A stretch of 64,000 bases of DNA from JASLZO01 sp965247995 (lineage in GTDB: Bacteria; Chloroflexota; Dehalococcoidia; UBA6926). Where the stretch lies: contig OZ252041.1 of NCBI GenBank assembly GCA_965247995.1, positions 1 through 64,000 on the forward strand. Direction: 5' to 3'. The notes beneath the pieces were generated by a model, which searched no databases, was not told the origin of the DNA, and saw nothing but the letters and a program-made list of their open reading frames with translations. Made by a program: the position numbers and the translations under genes. Below are positions 42,626 to 50,868 of the stretch, in pieces; positions within the stretch are counted from its first letter, which is position 1; each line of letters begins with the position of its first letter.

Positions 42626-43105
42626 CTAGTCCTCGAATACGAGGTCGCCGCTCTTTCCCCCACTCTTGCGTACCAAGCGCACGGACTCGACTCGCATCTG
42701 CCGGTCAACAGCTTTGCACATGTCGTAGACGGTCAAACCAGCGACGCTCACCGCCGTCAACGCTTCCATTTCCGCCCCAGTCTGGCCGGTGGTGCGGACG
42801 GTCGCTTCGATGTCGACGCTTGCGGCGTCCTGTCCCGCCACGAGGTTAACCCCGACGAACGAGAGCGCCAACGGGTGACACATCGGGATGAGCTCGTGGG
42901 TGCGCTTCGCAGCCATTATCCCGGCGATCTGGGCGGTCGCGAGAACGTCTCCTTTGGGCGTGGCGTTCCGCTGGATGGCCTCCAACGTCTGAGGGCGCAT
43001 CGTAATGTGGCCCCGCGCGACCGCCTCTCGGACCGTGACGGGTTTGGACCCGACGTCCACCATCCGCGGGCCATGCTCGGAATCGATATGCGAGAGCTGC
43101 TCCAT
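42626..43105 (-). CDS. moaC: Cyclic pyranopterin monophosphate synthase MoaC
   Basis: A 159-residue enzyme of molybdenum cofactor synthesis. Standard blocks are MVDVGSKPVTVREAVARGHITM, GIMAAKRTHELIPMCHPLALS (catalytic Lys and His), and GAEMEALTAVSVAGLTVYDMCKAVDR near the C-terminus. AGGAGG lies before the ATG. It acts right after MoaA, whose gene is 1.4 kb upstream in the same direction with a carrier gene between them. The xanthine dehydrogenase-family enzyme at 24569 is an expected user of the cofactor. Confidence 0.96.
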   Translation of the reverse strand: MEQLSHIDSEHGPRMVDVGSKPVTVREAVARGHITMRPQTLEAIQRNATPKGDVLATAQIAGIMAAKRTHELIPMCHPLALSFVGVNLVAGQDAASVDIEATVRTTGQTGAEMEALTAVSVAGLTVYDMCKAVDRQMRVESVRLVRKSGGKSGDLVFED

Positions 43106-43120
43106 CTCGTGGCCTCCTAA

Positions 43121-44470
43121 TCAGGTCGAGGCGGTTGTGTGCGTGTTGGCTGGAAGTTCGCGTGGCCGGTCTGACCCTGTTTGATTATCGAACGGCGGCG
43201 ACGGCGCAACGGCGGTGAAGGCGAGCACCCCTCCCGCGATCCATACGAGCGCTAGCAGCGTGAAGGGCGCGTCGTAGTTGCCAGTCGACACCCACATCCA
43301 ACCCGCGACGACTGGACTGATGGCTCCAACGATATTCCCTACTGGCGTGACCGCGCCGCGAATCGCGCCCATGTGCTGTCGCCCGAAGTACTCAGCGAAT
43401 GCGACGTTCATCAACGGCAGGAACCCGCCCATCGTCGTGCCGTGCACCACCGCATAGGCGTAGAGCATGGGCGTTCCGCTCGCGCCTACCAAGAGGAACA
43501 ATGACATCCCCGCGGGGATCAGGCACATGGCTAGCAGCCACCGCGGCTCGACCCGCTCGACAAGGTAGCCGTAGATGACCTTCCCGACGATGGCGAACCC
43601 GGCGAGAGTTGTTGCGACTGCGGTTGCCGTCGCCAGCCCGAATCCTTTGTCCTGGATGTACGCAACTTGATGGAACAGCATTGGCATTAGGGCCATGGCG
43701 CCGAAGGTCTGAATACCCAAGAGTGTCCAAAGCGCGCGCGTACGGAAAGCCTGACGAACGGTCCATGGGTATTCGGTGTCGATCCACTCCGCGCCGTTGG
43801 CGCTCGGTGCGCCGCCGGCTTTCCCAACACCAGACCCAACGCCGTCGGGGAGCAGCCCCACGTCTTCCGGTTGGCGACGCATGAAGAGTGCCGCCGCAGG
43901 GCTGATGACCAAGACCATGATCAGACCCAACACGACCCACGCAGTCCGCCATCCGACCTCGCTGACGAGCCATCCGGCGATCGGCGCGATCACCAGCCCG
44001 CCCCCGGAGATCCCGATGGCGCTGATGGCCATCACACGGCCTCGTCGCCGGATGAACCATTTTGCCAGGACGGCCGGCCCGACAAGCTGTCCCCCCATTG
44101 CGAACATCGCAATGCTGAAAACGACGCCGAAGACGATGAAGAACTGCCAAAGCGTTTCCACTCGGGACGTCGCCACGAGCGTCAATCCAGCCAAGATGCT
44201 GCCAAAGGTTAGGAGTAGGCGCGGGCCGTGACGTTTGTCGACGAGAAGACCCAGGACCGGAATGATGGGCAGCGATGCCAACCGGAACAGGGTGATGGTT
44301 GAGAATTCGGCCCGAGAGACACCAAGGTCATCACTCATTGGGATCAGGAAGAACGAGAGCCCGTAGCCACTGATCCCCGCAGTGATCATGCTCGTGGTGA
44401 ACGCCACCCCGACGATGCTCCAGCCGTAGAAGACCTTACCGCCGGTTATGCGCTCCCACGCCGAAACCAC
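43121..44470 (-). CDS. MFS transporter, monocarboxylate/oxalate-formate (OFA-like) type
   Basis: A 449-residue protein with 12 membrane segments. FYGWSIVGVAFTTSMITAGISGYGLSFFL, LGLLVDKRHGPRLLLTFG, and VLAKWFIRRRGRVMAISAIGISGGGLVIAPIAGWLV are the pattern of the MCT/OFA family. Members exchange organic anions such as oxalate, formate, lactate or pyruvate. It sits between moaA and moaC in the same direction. A molybdate role would be unusual for MFS, so it is more likely a bystander. Start is GTG at 44470 with a weak ribosome-binding site. Confidence 0.88.
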   Translation of the reverse strand: MVSAWERITGGKVFYGWSIVGVAFTTSMITAGISGYGLSFFLIPMSDDLGVSRAEFSTITLFRLASLPIIPVLGLLVDKRHGPRLLLTFGSILAGLTLVATSRVETLWQFFIVFGVVFSIAMFAMGGQLVGPAVLAKWFIRRRGRVMAISAIGISGGGLVIAPIAGWLVSEVGWRTAWVVLGLIMVLVISPAAALFMRRQPEDVGLLPDGVGSGVGKAGGAPSANGAEWIDTEYPWTVRQAFRTRALWTLLGIQTFGAMALMPMLFHQVAYIQDKGFGLATATAVATTLAGFAIVGKVIYGYLVERVEPRWLLAMCLIPAGMSLFLLVGASGTPMLYAYAVVHGTTMGGFLPLMNVAFAEYFGRQHMGAIRGAVTPVGNIVGAISPVVAGWMWVSTGNYDAPFTLLALVWIAGGVLAFTAVAPSPPFDNQTGSDRPRELPANTHTTAST

Positions 44471-44516
44471 GTTGGCCCGTGGCGTTACCAGCCGAGCCCC
44501 CTATCCTGCCGCACGG

Positions 44517-45548
44517 CTATCCGCCTATGCGGAACATCTCGACTCTCGCACCTGCGTCCGGCTGCAATGGGCTGGTCTCGCTGGTTCGTTCCTCGGAGTA
44601 CCGGTCTTCCCGCTGCTCCCAGACCCGGGTGATGATCGTCTGGATCTCATGATCACTCGCACCGTTCCGCAACGGGTCACGGAGGTCGCGCCCCTCGGCT
44701 GCGAAGAGACAGGTGAAGAGCTTGCCGTCAGTGCTCAATCGGGCGCGCGTGCAATCGCCGCAGAACGGTTCCGTTACGGAGGAAATGAACCCGATTTCAC
44801 CCGCGCCATCCTGGTATCGATACCGCTGCGCGGTCTCGGACGCTGAATTCTTGCCCACGGGCTCAATTGGATGGACGGCGTCGATGGCCTCCGCCAATTC
44901 GCGCGAGGGAACGACGTCGTCGAGACGCCACCCGTTGAGTGTCCCCACGTCCATGTACTCGATGAACCGGAGGATGTTTCCAGACGCCCGGAAATGCTCA
45001 GCCATCTCGACCATTGCGTGGTCGTTCACGCCGCGTTGCACGACCGAATTGATCTTTACCGGAGTCAACCCAGCGTCCTCAGCGGCCTTGATGGCCTCGA
45101 GGACGCGGTCAACACGGAAACCGCGCCCGTTCATCTCCCCGAACACGTGGTCGTCCAGTGAATCTAGGCTGATCGTTACCCGGCGGAGTCCTGCGTCGCT
45201 TAGCGTTTGGGCCTGTTGCGGCAGCAAGTACCCGTTCGTTGTCAGTGAAAGGTCCTGGATACCCTCGATCGCTGCGAGCATACGGACCAATTCCGGGAGG
45301 TCAGCTCTGAGTAAGGGTTCGCCGCCAGTGATCCGGAGTTTCGTTACGCCCAAGCCCGCGAAGATGCGGGAAAGCCTCTCGATCTCCTCAAAAGAGAGGA
45401 TCTCGCTCCTGGGCAGGAATTCGTACCGTTCCCCGAAGAGCTCCTTCGGCATGCAATATGTGCAACGGAAGTTGCATCGATCAGTAACCGAGATACGGAG
45501 GTCCTGGAGCAGTCTCCCGAACACATCCCGAACGTTTTCTGATGTCAT
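44517..45548 (-). CDS. moaA: GTP 3',8-cyclase MoaA
   Basis: A 343-residue radical SAM enzyme that starts molybdenum cofactor synthesis. The SAM cluster motif is CNFRCTYC (near residues 24-31) and the second cluster is FCGDCTRARL...FTC near 260-280. LRITGGEPLLRADLPELV, GYLLPQQAQTLSDAGLRRVTISLDS and the C-terminal MFRIGG (with the GG tail needed for activity) complete the picture. ATG 45548 is chosen because MTSENVRDVFGRLLQDLRIS starts the domain; the frame is open further upstream into RdgB. It follows RdgB by 14 bases. Confidence 0.96.
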   Translation of the reverse strand: MTSENVRDVFGRLLQDLRISVTDRCNFRCTYCMPKELFGERYEFLPRSEILSFEEIERLSRIFAGLGVTKLRITGGEPLLRADLPELVRMLAAIEGIQDLSLTTNGYLLPQQAQTLSDAGLRRVTISLDSLDDHVFGEMNGRGFRVDRVLEAIKAAEDAGLTPVKINSVVQRGVNDHAMVEMAEHFRASGNILRFIEYMDVGTLNGWRLDDVVPSRELAEAIDAVHPIEPVGKNSASETAQRYRYQDGAGEIGFISSVTEPFCGDCTRARLSTDGKLFTCLFAAEGRDLRDPLRNGASDHEIQTIITRVWEQREDRYSEERTSETSPLQPDAGARVEMFRIGG

Positions 45549-45562
45549 TCTTTGCTGCTTCC

Positions 45563-46168
45563 CTAAGCGCCTAGATCCAGAAGGTTTCGAAGTGCCGGCA
45601 ACGCTGCTTGCACGGCGCGGGCTCGGTGACTGACTGAGTTCTTCGACGCCGTGTCCAATTCCGCCATGGTCTTCTGGTATTCGGGAAAGAAAAAGATCGG
45701 ATCGTAACCGAACCCGTTCTCCCCAATGGGGGCTGAAGAGATGATACCGCAGCACTCCCCGTCGGCAAATGAGACTTCCGTTCCCGCAGCGGCCACCGCG
45801 ATCACTGCCCGGAAGCAGGCGGTGCGCTCAGGCGCCGGGACGCCGGTCAATCGGTTGAGCACCAGCGATACCCGATCATGGTCGGAAGCACCGGGTCCCG
45901 CGTATCGGGCGCTATGGACCCCGGGCTGCCCGTTCAAGTGATCGATGAACAGGCCAGAGTCATCGGCCATCGCCACCAGACCGGTTGCCTCTGAGAACGC
46001 GACGGCCTTCTTCGCAGCGTTCTCTTGCAGCGTCGCTCCGTCTTCATCAACTTCTAATTCAATTCCCTCCTCCCGAGGAGTCATCAGCCGAAACGACTCC
46101 CCGGCGAGGAGGGACTGGAACTCCCGGACCTTTCCTGGGTTGTTGGTGGCCAGTAGCAGCGTAGCAAC
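45563..46168 (-). CDS. rdgB: Non-canonical purine NTP pyrophosphatase (RdgB/HAM1)
   Basis: About 201 residues from the likely N-terminus ATLLLATNNPGK. It hydrolyses dITP, XTP and similar to protect DNA. Standard blocks: TNNPGK, MADDSGLFIDHLNGQPGVHSARYAG, FGYDPIF and SHRARA. No ATG, GTG or TTG is in frame at the domain start: the codon at 46168 reads GTT, and the nearest standard start upstream (ATG at 46324) lies 138 bases inside the FBPase gene and would add a basic 52-residue tail. Coordinates given are for the domain start; the true start is open, see findings. Follows FBPase in the same direction. Confidence 0.85.
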   Translation of the reverse strand, partial: VATLLLATNNPGKVREFQSLLAGESFRLMTPREEGIELEVDEDGATLQENAAKKAVAFSEATGLVAMADDSGLFIDHLNGQPGVHSARYAGPGASDHDRVSLVLNRLTGVPAPERTACFRAVIAVAAAGTEVSFADGECCGIISSAPIGENGFGYDPIFFFPEYQKTMAELDTASKNSVSHRARAVQAALPALRNLLDLGA

Positions 46169-46185
46169 AGGCCCTGGCGGACCTC

Positions 46186-47370
46186 TTAGCGTGTCGACGC
46201 CTCGGTTGCGGCATCCGCATGTGCGCCGTTTCGGAACACGAACCTTCCTTCTAATTCGGTGACGACGTCGCGGAAACCTCCGTACTCCAGTTCGGTGTAC
46301 GGCAGCATTGCGGCTCCAGACCATCCCTGTTGACGCATATCAATAGCCTTTTCCTGGGCACGGTTGCGCACGAAGTCCCAAGACGGGTTATCGAAGAAAT
46401 CAACGTAGTTGGAAGAGAACTTTCCTTCTTCGCTCAACGAGAAGCCGATACAGGACACGATGGGCAAGCAGTACAAGCCGGTTACCGGGGTGTTCAGAGG
46501 AACCGGCATCAGGGGCATGACATGGGACCCACGCGCATCGCCGCCGATGAAATGCGCTTTCGCGAACGGCGACACGATCTCTTCTGGAGCCGGGAAGATG
46601 CCTTGATTCCGGATGAGCGCGATCGGATCGTCCTTCCCGGTGTATGTCCCGGCGATGTTGTGCAGGCGCATGGCGGAAATCGCCGCTGCCGGTTCATTGT
46701 CGTACGTGCGGGAGTAGATCGAATCGATGCCGAACCGCTCGTTATCGCGGAGGAGAATGGCCAACCGGTAGTAGTCCTCTGGGGCGTTTAACTCGACGAT
46801 GCTGTCGCCGCCGGTGTTGTTCATGTCGATGACGTGGAACTTGAACCCTTGAATCAACCGGGGGAGCATCAGACCTGCACAGTACATGGGGTCCGCGAAT
46901 GAGAGAAAGATCGGCAGGTTGTAGGCTCCCGGGCCGCATTTGTCGGCGGCGAACACCATGAACGACTCCGCGGGCCGTGTGCTACTCCCCAGACCACGAG
47001 CGGTCGTGGGTTCGTGGTCGAATTCCAGCTCAGCGACCGCTGGACCCGCTCCTCTCACATTCCCCGACGGGGCATCCACCAAGAGGTCTTGTCCCGCCCC
47101 ATACAAGCCGTATTGCTGCGCAATGGCGGTCGCCTCAAGGAATGTATTCCACGCAAACTGGTGAACGTCTGTATCGTTCGGACCGCGCGTATGCGACATC
47201 GTGATGGCGATGTCGTCGCCTGTTGATGACACGAAGGTGTCGATCAATAGGCCACTCTGGACCGCCCCGTCGGCGGCTGCCCGGACCGCTGCCATCATCT
47301 CATCCGATGGTCGTGTGTGACCTCCAATTGAGCCGACGTCGGCTTTAATGACGGACAAAGTAATACGCAT
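46186..47370 (-). CDS. fbp: Archaeal-type fructose-1,6-bisphosphate aldolase/phosphatase (FBPase V)
   Basis: A 394-residue bifunctional enzyme that condenses triose phosphates and dephosphorylates the product, so it commits carbon to gluconeogenesis. MRITLSVIKADVGSIGGHTRPSDEMMA, a GDDIAITMSHTRGPND block, FNPIYCAGLMLPRLIQGF-like SDPMYCAGLMLP, YGAGQDLLVDAPSGNVRGAGPAVAELEF and the conserved metal sites are diagnostic. AAGGAG precedes the ATG, and a promoter (TTGACG, 17 bp, TAGCCT) lies upstream. First gene of a long minus-strand set with RdgB, MoaA, a carrier, MoaC and an MBL gene. Confidence 0.95.
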   Translation of the reverse strand: MRITLSVIKADVGSIGGHTRPSDEMMAAVRAAADGAVQSGLLIDTFVSSTGDDIAITMSHTRGPNDTDVHQFAWNTFLEATAIAQQYGLYGAGQDLLVDAPSGNVRGAGPAVAELEFDHEPTTARGLGSSTRPAESFMVFAADKCGPGAYNLPIFLSFADPMYCAGLMLPRLIQGFKFHVIDMNNTGGDSIVELNAPEDYYRLAILLRDNERFGIDSIYSRTYDNEPAAAISAMRLHNIAGTYTGKDDPIALIRNQGIFPAPEEIVSPFAKAHFIGGDARGSHVMPLMPVPLNTPVTGLYCLPIVSCIGFSLSEEGKFSSNYVDFFDNPSWDFVRNRAQEKAIDMRQQGWSGAAMLPYTELEYGGFRDVVTELEGRFVFRNGAHADAATEASTR

Positions 47371-47457
47371 GTTCTATTCTCCTTCCGCACACATCGAGAT
47401 GTCGACGAAAATGGGTGTTGAGTCGTCTCTCGCCCCTACCGTCGGGAGACGCTGATT

Positions 47458-47486
47458 AGGCTAGCAGTCACCCGAATCGCCGTCAA
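47458..47486 (-). promoter_or_regulatory. Sigma70-type promoter of the FBPase-rdgB-moaA set
   Basis: On the minus strand TTGACG (complement of 47481-47486) and TAGCCT (complement of 47458-47463) are spaced by 17 bases. The predicted start lies about 80 bases before the FBPase ATG. Confidence 0.65.
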
Positions 47487-47533
47487 TCGAGCACCTGCCT
47501 GCGTCGCGTGGGCACGCGGTTCCCGCGGATTCC

Positions 47534-47563
47534 TTGACAGTAATCGAAACCCAGCAATACGCT
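47534..47563 (+). promoter_or_regulatory. Sigma70-type promoter of the enoyl-CoA hydratase gene
   Basis: A perfect -35 TTGACA (47534-47539) is followed after 18 bases by TACGCT (47558-47563). It lies about 55 bases before the ATG at 47616, with a GTAGGAGGAA ribosome-binding site. Confidence 0.6.
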
Positions 47564-47615
47564 GGACGCGCGAATCGATCAAAGGGTCAAAGGCAGAGGG
47601 TAGGAGGAACGAAGA

Positions 47616-48464
47616 ATGCCGGATCTCTTGTACGAGAAGAACGAGGACGAACACTACGCCGTCTTCACCATGAACCGACCCGATCGGCTGAATGCGATGG
47701 GCGGGACGATGAATGAAGACCTCAGCATCGCGCTGAACGATTTCAACAACGATCGTGACATGTGGGTCGGGATCATCACGGGCGAAGGCCGCGCGTTTTC
47801 GGCAGGGGCCGACCTGCGGCAGATGGCCGAGCGCAACACCCAGGTTGCTGAGGTCAACGAGCGATTCGAGAAAGGTGAAATCGATCAGGAAATGCGGGCG
47901 CGCGAGCTCTTCCGCATTCAGGGCGGTCAGCAGGGTGGTCCTATCGGGAGCCTTTTCCAGCTGTCCCGGTCGAGGAAACCCTTCATCGCGGCGATCAACG
48001 GGCTCGCGGTCGGAGGTGGGACCGAGCGTGCGATTGACTGTGATATTCGCATCATTTCCACAGAGGCTTACATGGGCCTGTTCGAAGTCAAGCGAGGAAT
48101 CATGCCGGGCTCCGGGGCACACATCATGCCGCGGATCGTGCCGTTCGGAGAGGCGCTCTACATTGGCCTCACCGGCGACCGGATCACCCCGGAAGAGTGC
48201 CTTCGAATCGGTCTCGTTCACGAGGTCGTCGAGCCCGATCAGCTCATGCCGAGGGCCGTTGCGATCGCCAAGATGATCTGCGAGAACGCGCCGATCGCCG
48301 TGCAGGGGGTGAAAGCACTTGGCTATTTCTGGCGGAACTTTGCCATGGATGACCACTACCGGTTCAGCGACTGGGTGAACCAGATCGTCGGCGGCTCTGA
48401 GGATTCAAAGGAAGGCCCGCTTGCTTTCGCAGAGAAGCGAGCGCCGAACTGGAAGAACGGCTGA
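47616..48464 (+). CDS. Enoyl-CoA hydratase/isomerase family (crotonase) protein
   Basis: A 282-residue crotonase-fold protein. FTMNRPDRLNAMG, the oxyanion block GEGRAFSAGADLRQMAER and AAINGLAVGGGTERAIDCDIRI are typical. A long insertion after ADLRQM is helical. Members hydrate 2-enoyl-CoA in fatty acid beta-oxidation, but related enzymes are isomerases or lyases, so the exact substrate is open. Transcribed alone, with a perfect -35 promoter before it and a strong terminator after it. Fits with the Etf and EMO genes at 56471-60700. Confidence 0.85.
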   Translation: MPDLLYEKNEDEHYAVFTMNRPDRLNAMGGTMNEDLSIALNDFNNDRDMWVGIITGEGRAFSAGADLRQMAERNTQVAEVNERFEKGEIDQEMRARELFRIQGGQQGGPIGSLFQLSRSRKPFIAAINGLAVGGGTERAIDCDIRIISTEAYMGLFEVKRGIMPGSGAHIMPRIVPFGEALYIGLTGDRITPEECLRIGLVHEVVEPDQLMPRAVAIAKMICENAPIAVQGVKALGYFWRNFAMDDHYRFSDWVNQIVGGSEDSKEGPLAFAEKRAPNWKNG

Positions 48465-48491
48465 CCCTCACGGACTCGGACCAAGGACATG

Positions 48492-48530
48492 AGAATCCCG
48501 CCTAGGCGAGACACGCCTAGGCGGGATTCT
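48492..48530 (+). terminator. Perfect 17-bp terminator hairpin after the enoyl-CoA hydratase gene
   Basis: The arms agaatcccgcctaggcg (48492-48508) and cgcctaggcgggattct (48514-48530) are exact reverse complements, with a 5-base loop. A strong GC core and a short T-rich tail follow. It lies 27 bases after the stop and before the threonine synthase gene. Confidence 0.85.
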
Positions 48531-48616
48531 TGCTATTGCCCACACTGTTTCCGATACTGAACGAATAGAAACCTATCCCCATCACTGGCTACCGGCGAAC
48601 TGGATCCTCTATCCGC

Positions 48617-49870
48617 ATGACTGAGACCACAAATAAGACCGGCTTTGCGTCCGGACTCCGCTGCAAGGAGTGCTCGCGTGAAGCGCCGCTGGAGGCAGTG
48701 AACGTCTGCGATTTCTGCTTCGGGCCACTTGAAGTCCAGTACGACTACGAGGCCATCCGAAGCCGCATATCGCGTGAGACGATCCAAGAGGGGCCCCTGA
48801 GCATGTGGCGGTACGCCGACTTGTTGCCCGCCAACGGCTCCAACCCCGTGGACCTCAGCGCCGGGTTTACGCCGTTGATCAAGGCGGATCGGCTGGCGAA
48901 GAAACTCGGGCTGAACGAGCTATATCTCAAGAATGATTGTGTGAATCCGACTCACTCGTTCAAAGACCGGGTCGTTTCCGTGGCGATCACATTCGCTCGA
49001 GACTACGGGTTCGATACGGCCGCGTGTGCGTCGACCGGCAACCTGGCGGGCGCCGTTGCAGCTCACGCGGCGCGGGCCGGACTCAAGGGATACGTGTTCA
49101 TCCCAGCAGATCTGGAATTGGGGAAGATCGTCGGGGCAGCCATCTACGGGCCGACACTCGTGGCCGTAAAGGGCAGCTACGACGAGGTGAATCGTCTGTG
49201 CTCTGAGGTCGCCGACCGGTACGGATGGGCCTTCGTCAACATCAACGTTCGGCCCTATTACTCGGAGGGTTCGAAGACGCTGGGATACGAGGTCGCGGAA
49301 CAACTGGGTTGGCGGACGCCGGACCATGCGATCGTGCCCGTTGCCTCCGGATCGTTGTTCACGAAGATTTGGAAGGGATACAACGAGTTCCACGACCTAG
49401 GCCTGATACCCAAACCCACCACGCGCATGCATGTGGCTCAAGGGCTCGGATCGTCCCCGATCGTGACCGCCTATGAGGCTGGAACCATGGATATCAGACC
49501 CGTCCGCCCCAATACGGTCGCGAAGTCACTGGCGATCGGGAATCCTGCGGATGGCTTCTACGCCCTGAAGACGATTCAGGAAACATCCGGGTCCGCTCAT
49601 GCCGTCCCGGATGGTGTGATCGTCGAGTCGATGCAGTTATTGGCGGAAACGGAAGGCATCTTCGCAGAAACGGCTGGCGGAGTAACGATCGGTGTACTGC
49701 GTCAACTCGTCGCCCAAGGCACAATCAAACCCGATGATGTGACGGTGGCATACATCACCGGATCTGGCCTCAAGACCCAGGAACCGGTCGAGGGTATCGT
49801 GAATCCGTTGGCGATCGACCCGTCGTTCAACGCTTTCGTTGACGCGCTCGAGGTGCGTGAAGGCCACTGA
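48617..49870 (+). CDS. thrC: Threonine synthase
   Basis: A 417-residue PLP enzyme that makes threonine from O-phosphohomoserine. An N-terminal zinc ribbon is made by Cys16, Cys19, Cys31 and Cys34, a feature of one threonine synthase branch. The PLP Lys lies in THSFKDR, and STGNLAGAVAAHAARAG and VPVASGSLFTKIWKGY bind the cofactor phosphate and substrate. The zinc-ribbon type is also near cysteate synthase-like and homologues using other phospho-amino acids. It heads a run with a NIL protein and two beta-grasp proteins. Confidence 0.9.
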   Translation: MTETTNKTGFASGLRCKECSREAPLEAVNVCDFCFGPLEVQYDYEAIRSRISRETIQEGPLSMWRYADLLPANGSNPVDLSAGFTPLIKADRLAKKLGLNELYLKNDCVNPTHSFKDRVVSVAITFARDYGFDTAACASTGNLAGAVAAHAARAGLKGYVFIPADLELGKIVGAAIYGPTLVAVKGSYDEVNRLCSEVADRYGWAFVNINVRPYYSEGSKTLGYEVAEQLGWRTPDHAIVPVASGSLFTKIWKGYNEFHDLGLIPKPTTRMHVAQGLGSSPIVTAYEAGTMDIRPVRPNTVAKSLAIGNPADGFYALKTIQETSGSAHAVPDGVIVESMQLLAETEGIFAETAGGVTIGVLRQLVAQGTIKPDDVTVAYITGSGLKTQEPVEGIVNPLAIDPSFNAFVDALEVREGH

Positions 49871-49905
49871 CACGGGGCCGCAGACCGGACAGATAGGAGT
49901 CGCGC

Positions 49906-50148
49906 ATGGCAACCGTACGCTACAAGTTCACCTTCCCGTCGGACCTCATCCAGGAACCGGTAATTTGGAAACTGGGACGCGAATTCGAGGTTGTCACCAA
50001 CATTCGCCGGGCTAACGTGGTAGAAGATTCCGGATGGGTCATCTTGGAGTTGGACGGCGAACATGATGAGATCGAAAAGGGGGTCTCCTGGGTCACGTCA
50101 CGTGGCGTTAGGGTTGACCCAGTGCCAGGCGACGTACTGGACGGGTAA
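49906..50148 (+). CDS. NIL domain protein
   Basis: An 80-residue ferredoxin-like fold protein. YKFTFPSDLIQEPVIWKLGREFEVVTNIRRANV and the tail GWVILELDGEHDEIEKGVSWVTSRGVRVDPV are the NIL pattern, found on methionine ABC ATPases as a ligand-sensing domain and as a free protein in anaerobe sulfur pathways. Here it stands alone 35 bases after threonine synthase and before a beta-grasp protein, so a role in amino acid or sulfur sensing or transfer is inferred, not proven. Confidence 0.85.
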   Translation: MATVRYKFTFPSDLIQEPVIWKLGREFEVVTNIRRANVVEDSGWVILELDGEHDEIEKGVSWVTSRGVRVDPVPGDVLDG

Positions 50149-50181
50149 CGCGCTTCCGGAGCGGACCGAACGTGCGCGCCT

Positions 50182-50727
50182 TTGACCGTACGCATCCACA
50201 TTGCGCCCGGCCTTTTTCCTCGGCAACGGTCTACGGTTGCGTGGGATATCAACGCACGCGACCTGAACGAGTGCCTCGAGGCGATCGAGCAACGGTTCCC
50301 AGGAGCGCGACGGAGCCTGCTCGACGACCGTAGCCGCATCAGGGCGCAGGTCCGCATTTATGTGGACGGCGATGCTGCCGAGCGCGTCCCGTTTCGGCTC
50401 CGCGGGGATGAGCAAGTGGTCATTGAGGCCGCTGGTACCGCCGCCCAGGCGAAGGCCGTCGCGCTGTCGCGGTTCCGGCGAAGGACGGATGCTGACCTGG
50501 AGTACGAGCAGCAATACGGCCCCATCAAAATGGAGGGCCCGTGCTCTGGCGGTCTTGGCGAGAGTCTCGCGTTTACGGGAATCGGGACCGCCCTACTGGT
50601 TTGGGCGGGCGGGAACATCGCGTTCGGCTCAGCATCTATAGGACCAACGCTGATACTGGGCACGCTGATGGGCAGCGTTTTGCTGGCGTGGGGAATGCAT
50701 AACCTCTACGACGACCTTTTCAGCTAA
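50182..50727 (+). CDS. Beta-grasp (MoaD/ThiS-like) domain fused to C-terminal membrane segments
   Basis: A 181-residue protein starting at TTG. The first about 85 residues are a ubiquitin-like beta-grasp domain: TVRIHIAPGLFP, DLNECLEAIEQRFPGARRSLLDD, QVRIYVDGD and LRGDEQVVIEAAG, close to MoaD/ThiS and to the next gene. The rest has a linker rich in Arg and two hydrophobic helices (about 125-145 and 150-170) ending NLYDDLFS, with no GG tail. It therefore cannot be charged like a carrier. The layout also recalls the lambda tail assembly protein I, but no phage genes are near. Function unknown; a membrane-held partner of the following carrier is possible. Confidence 0.6.
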   Translation: MTVRIHIAPGLFPRQRSTVAWDINARDLNECLEAIEQRFPGARRSLLDDRSRIRAQVRIYVDGDAAERVPFRLRGDEQVVIEAAGTAAQAKAVALSRFRRRTDADLEYEQQYGPIKMEGPCSGGLGESLAFTGIGTALLVWAGGNIAFGSASIGPTLILGTLMGSVLLAWGMHNLYDDLFS

Positions 50728-50868
50728 CCGGGACCTCGGTCCATGGTCGTCAAAGACGTGTCCCGGTCGCCCGTGCCGCCCGCTCCGTGGAGCACACTTC
50801 GGATGCGGTATATTGAGTGTCCCGGTTCGGTGTAGGCGCACCGGGTATCCAAGGGAGGGTTCGAACTG

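Noticed and set aside
43392..44150. Minus-strand frame inside the MFS gene
   Set aside because: It is in another frame of the carrier gene, Arg-rich, without membrane segments.
47436..48356. Long minus-strand frame across the enoyl-CoA hydratase
   Set aside because: It mirrors a clear crotonase gene on the other strand.
50182..50727. Phage tail assembly protein I as the identity
   Set aside because: The outline is similar, but no other phage gene is present and the next gene is a carrier-type beta-grasp protein, so the phage call is not supported.
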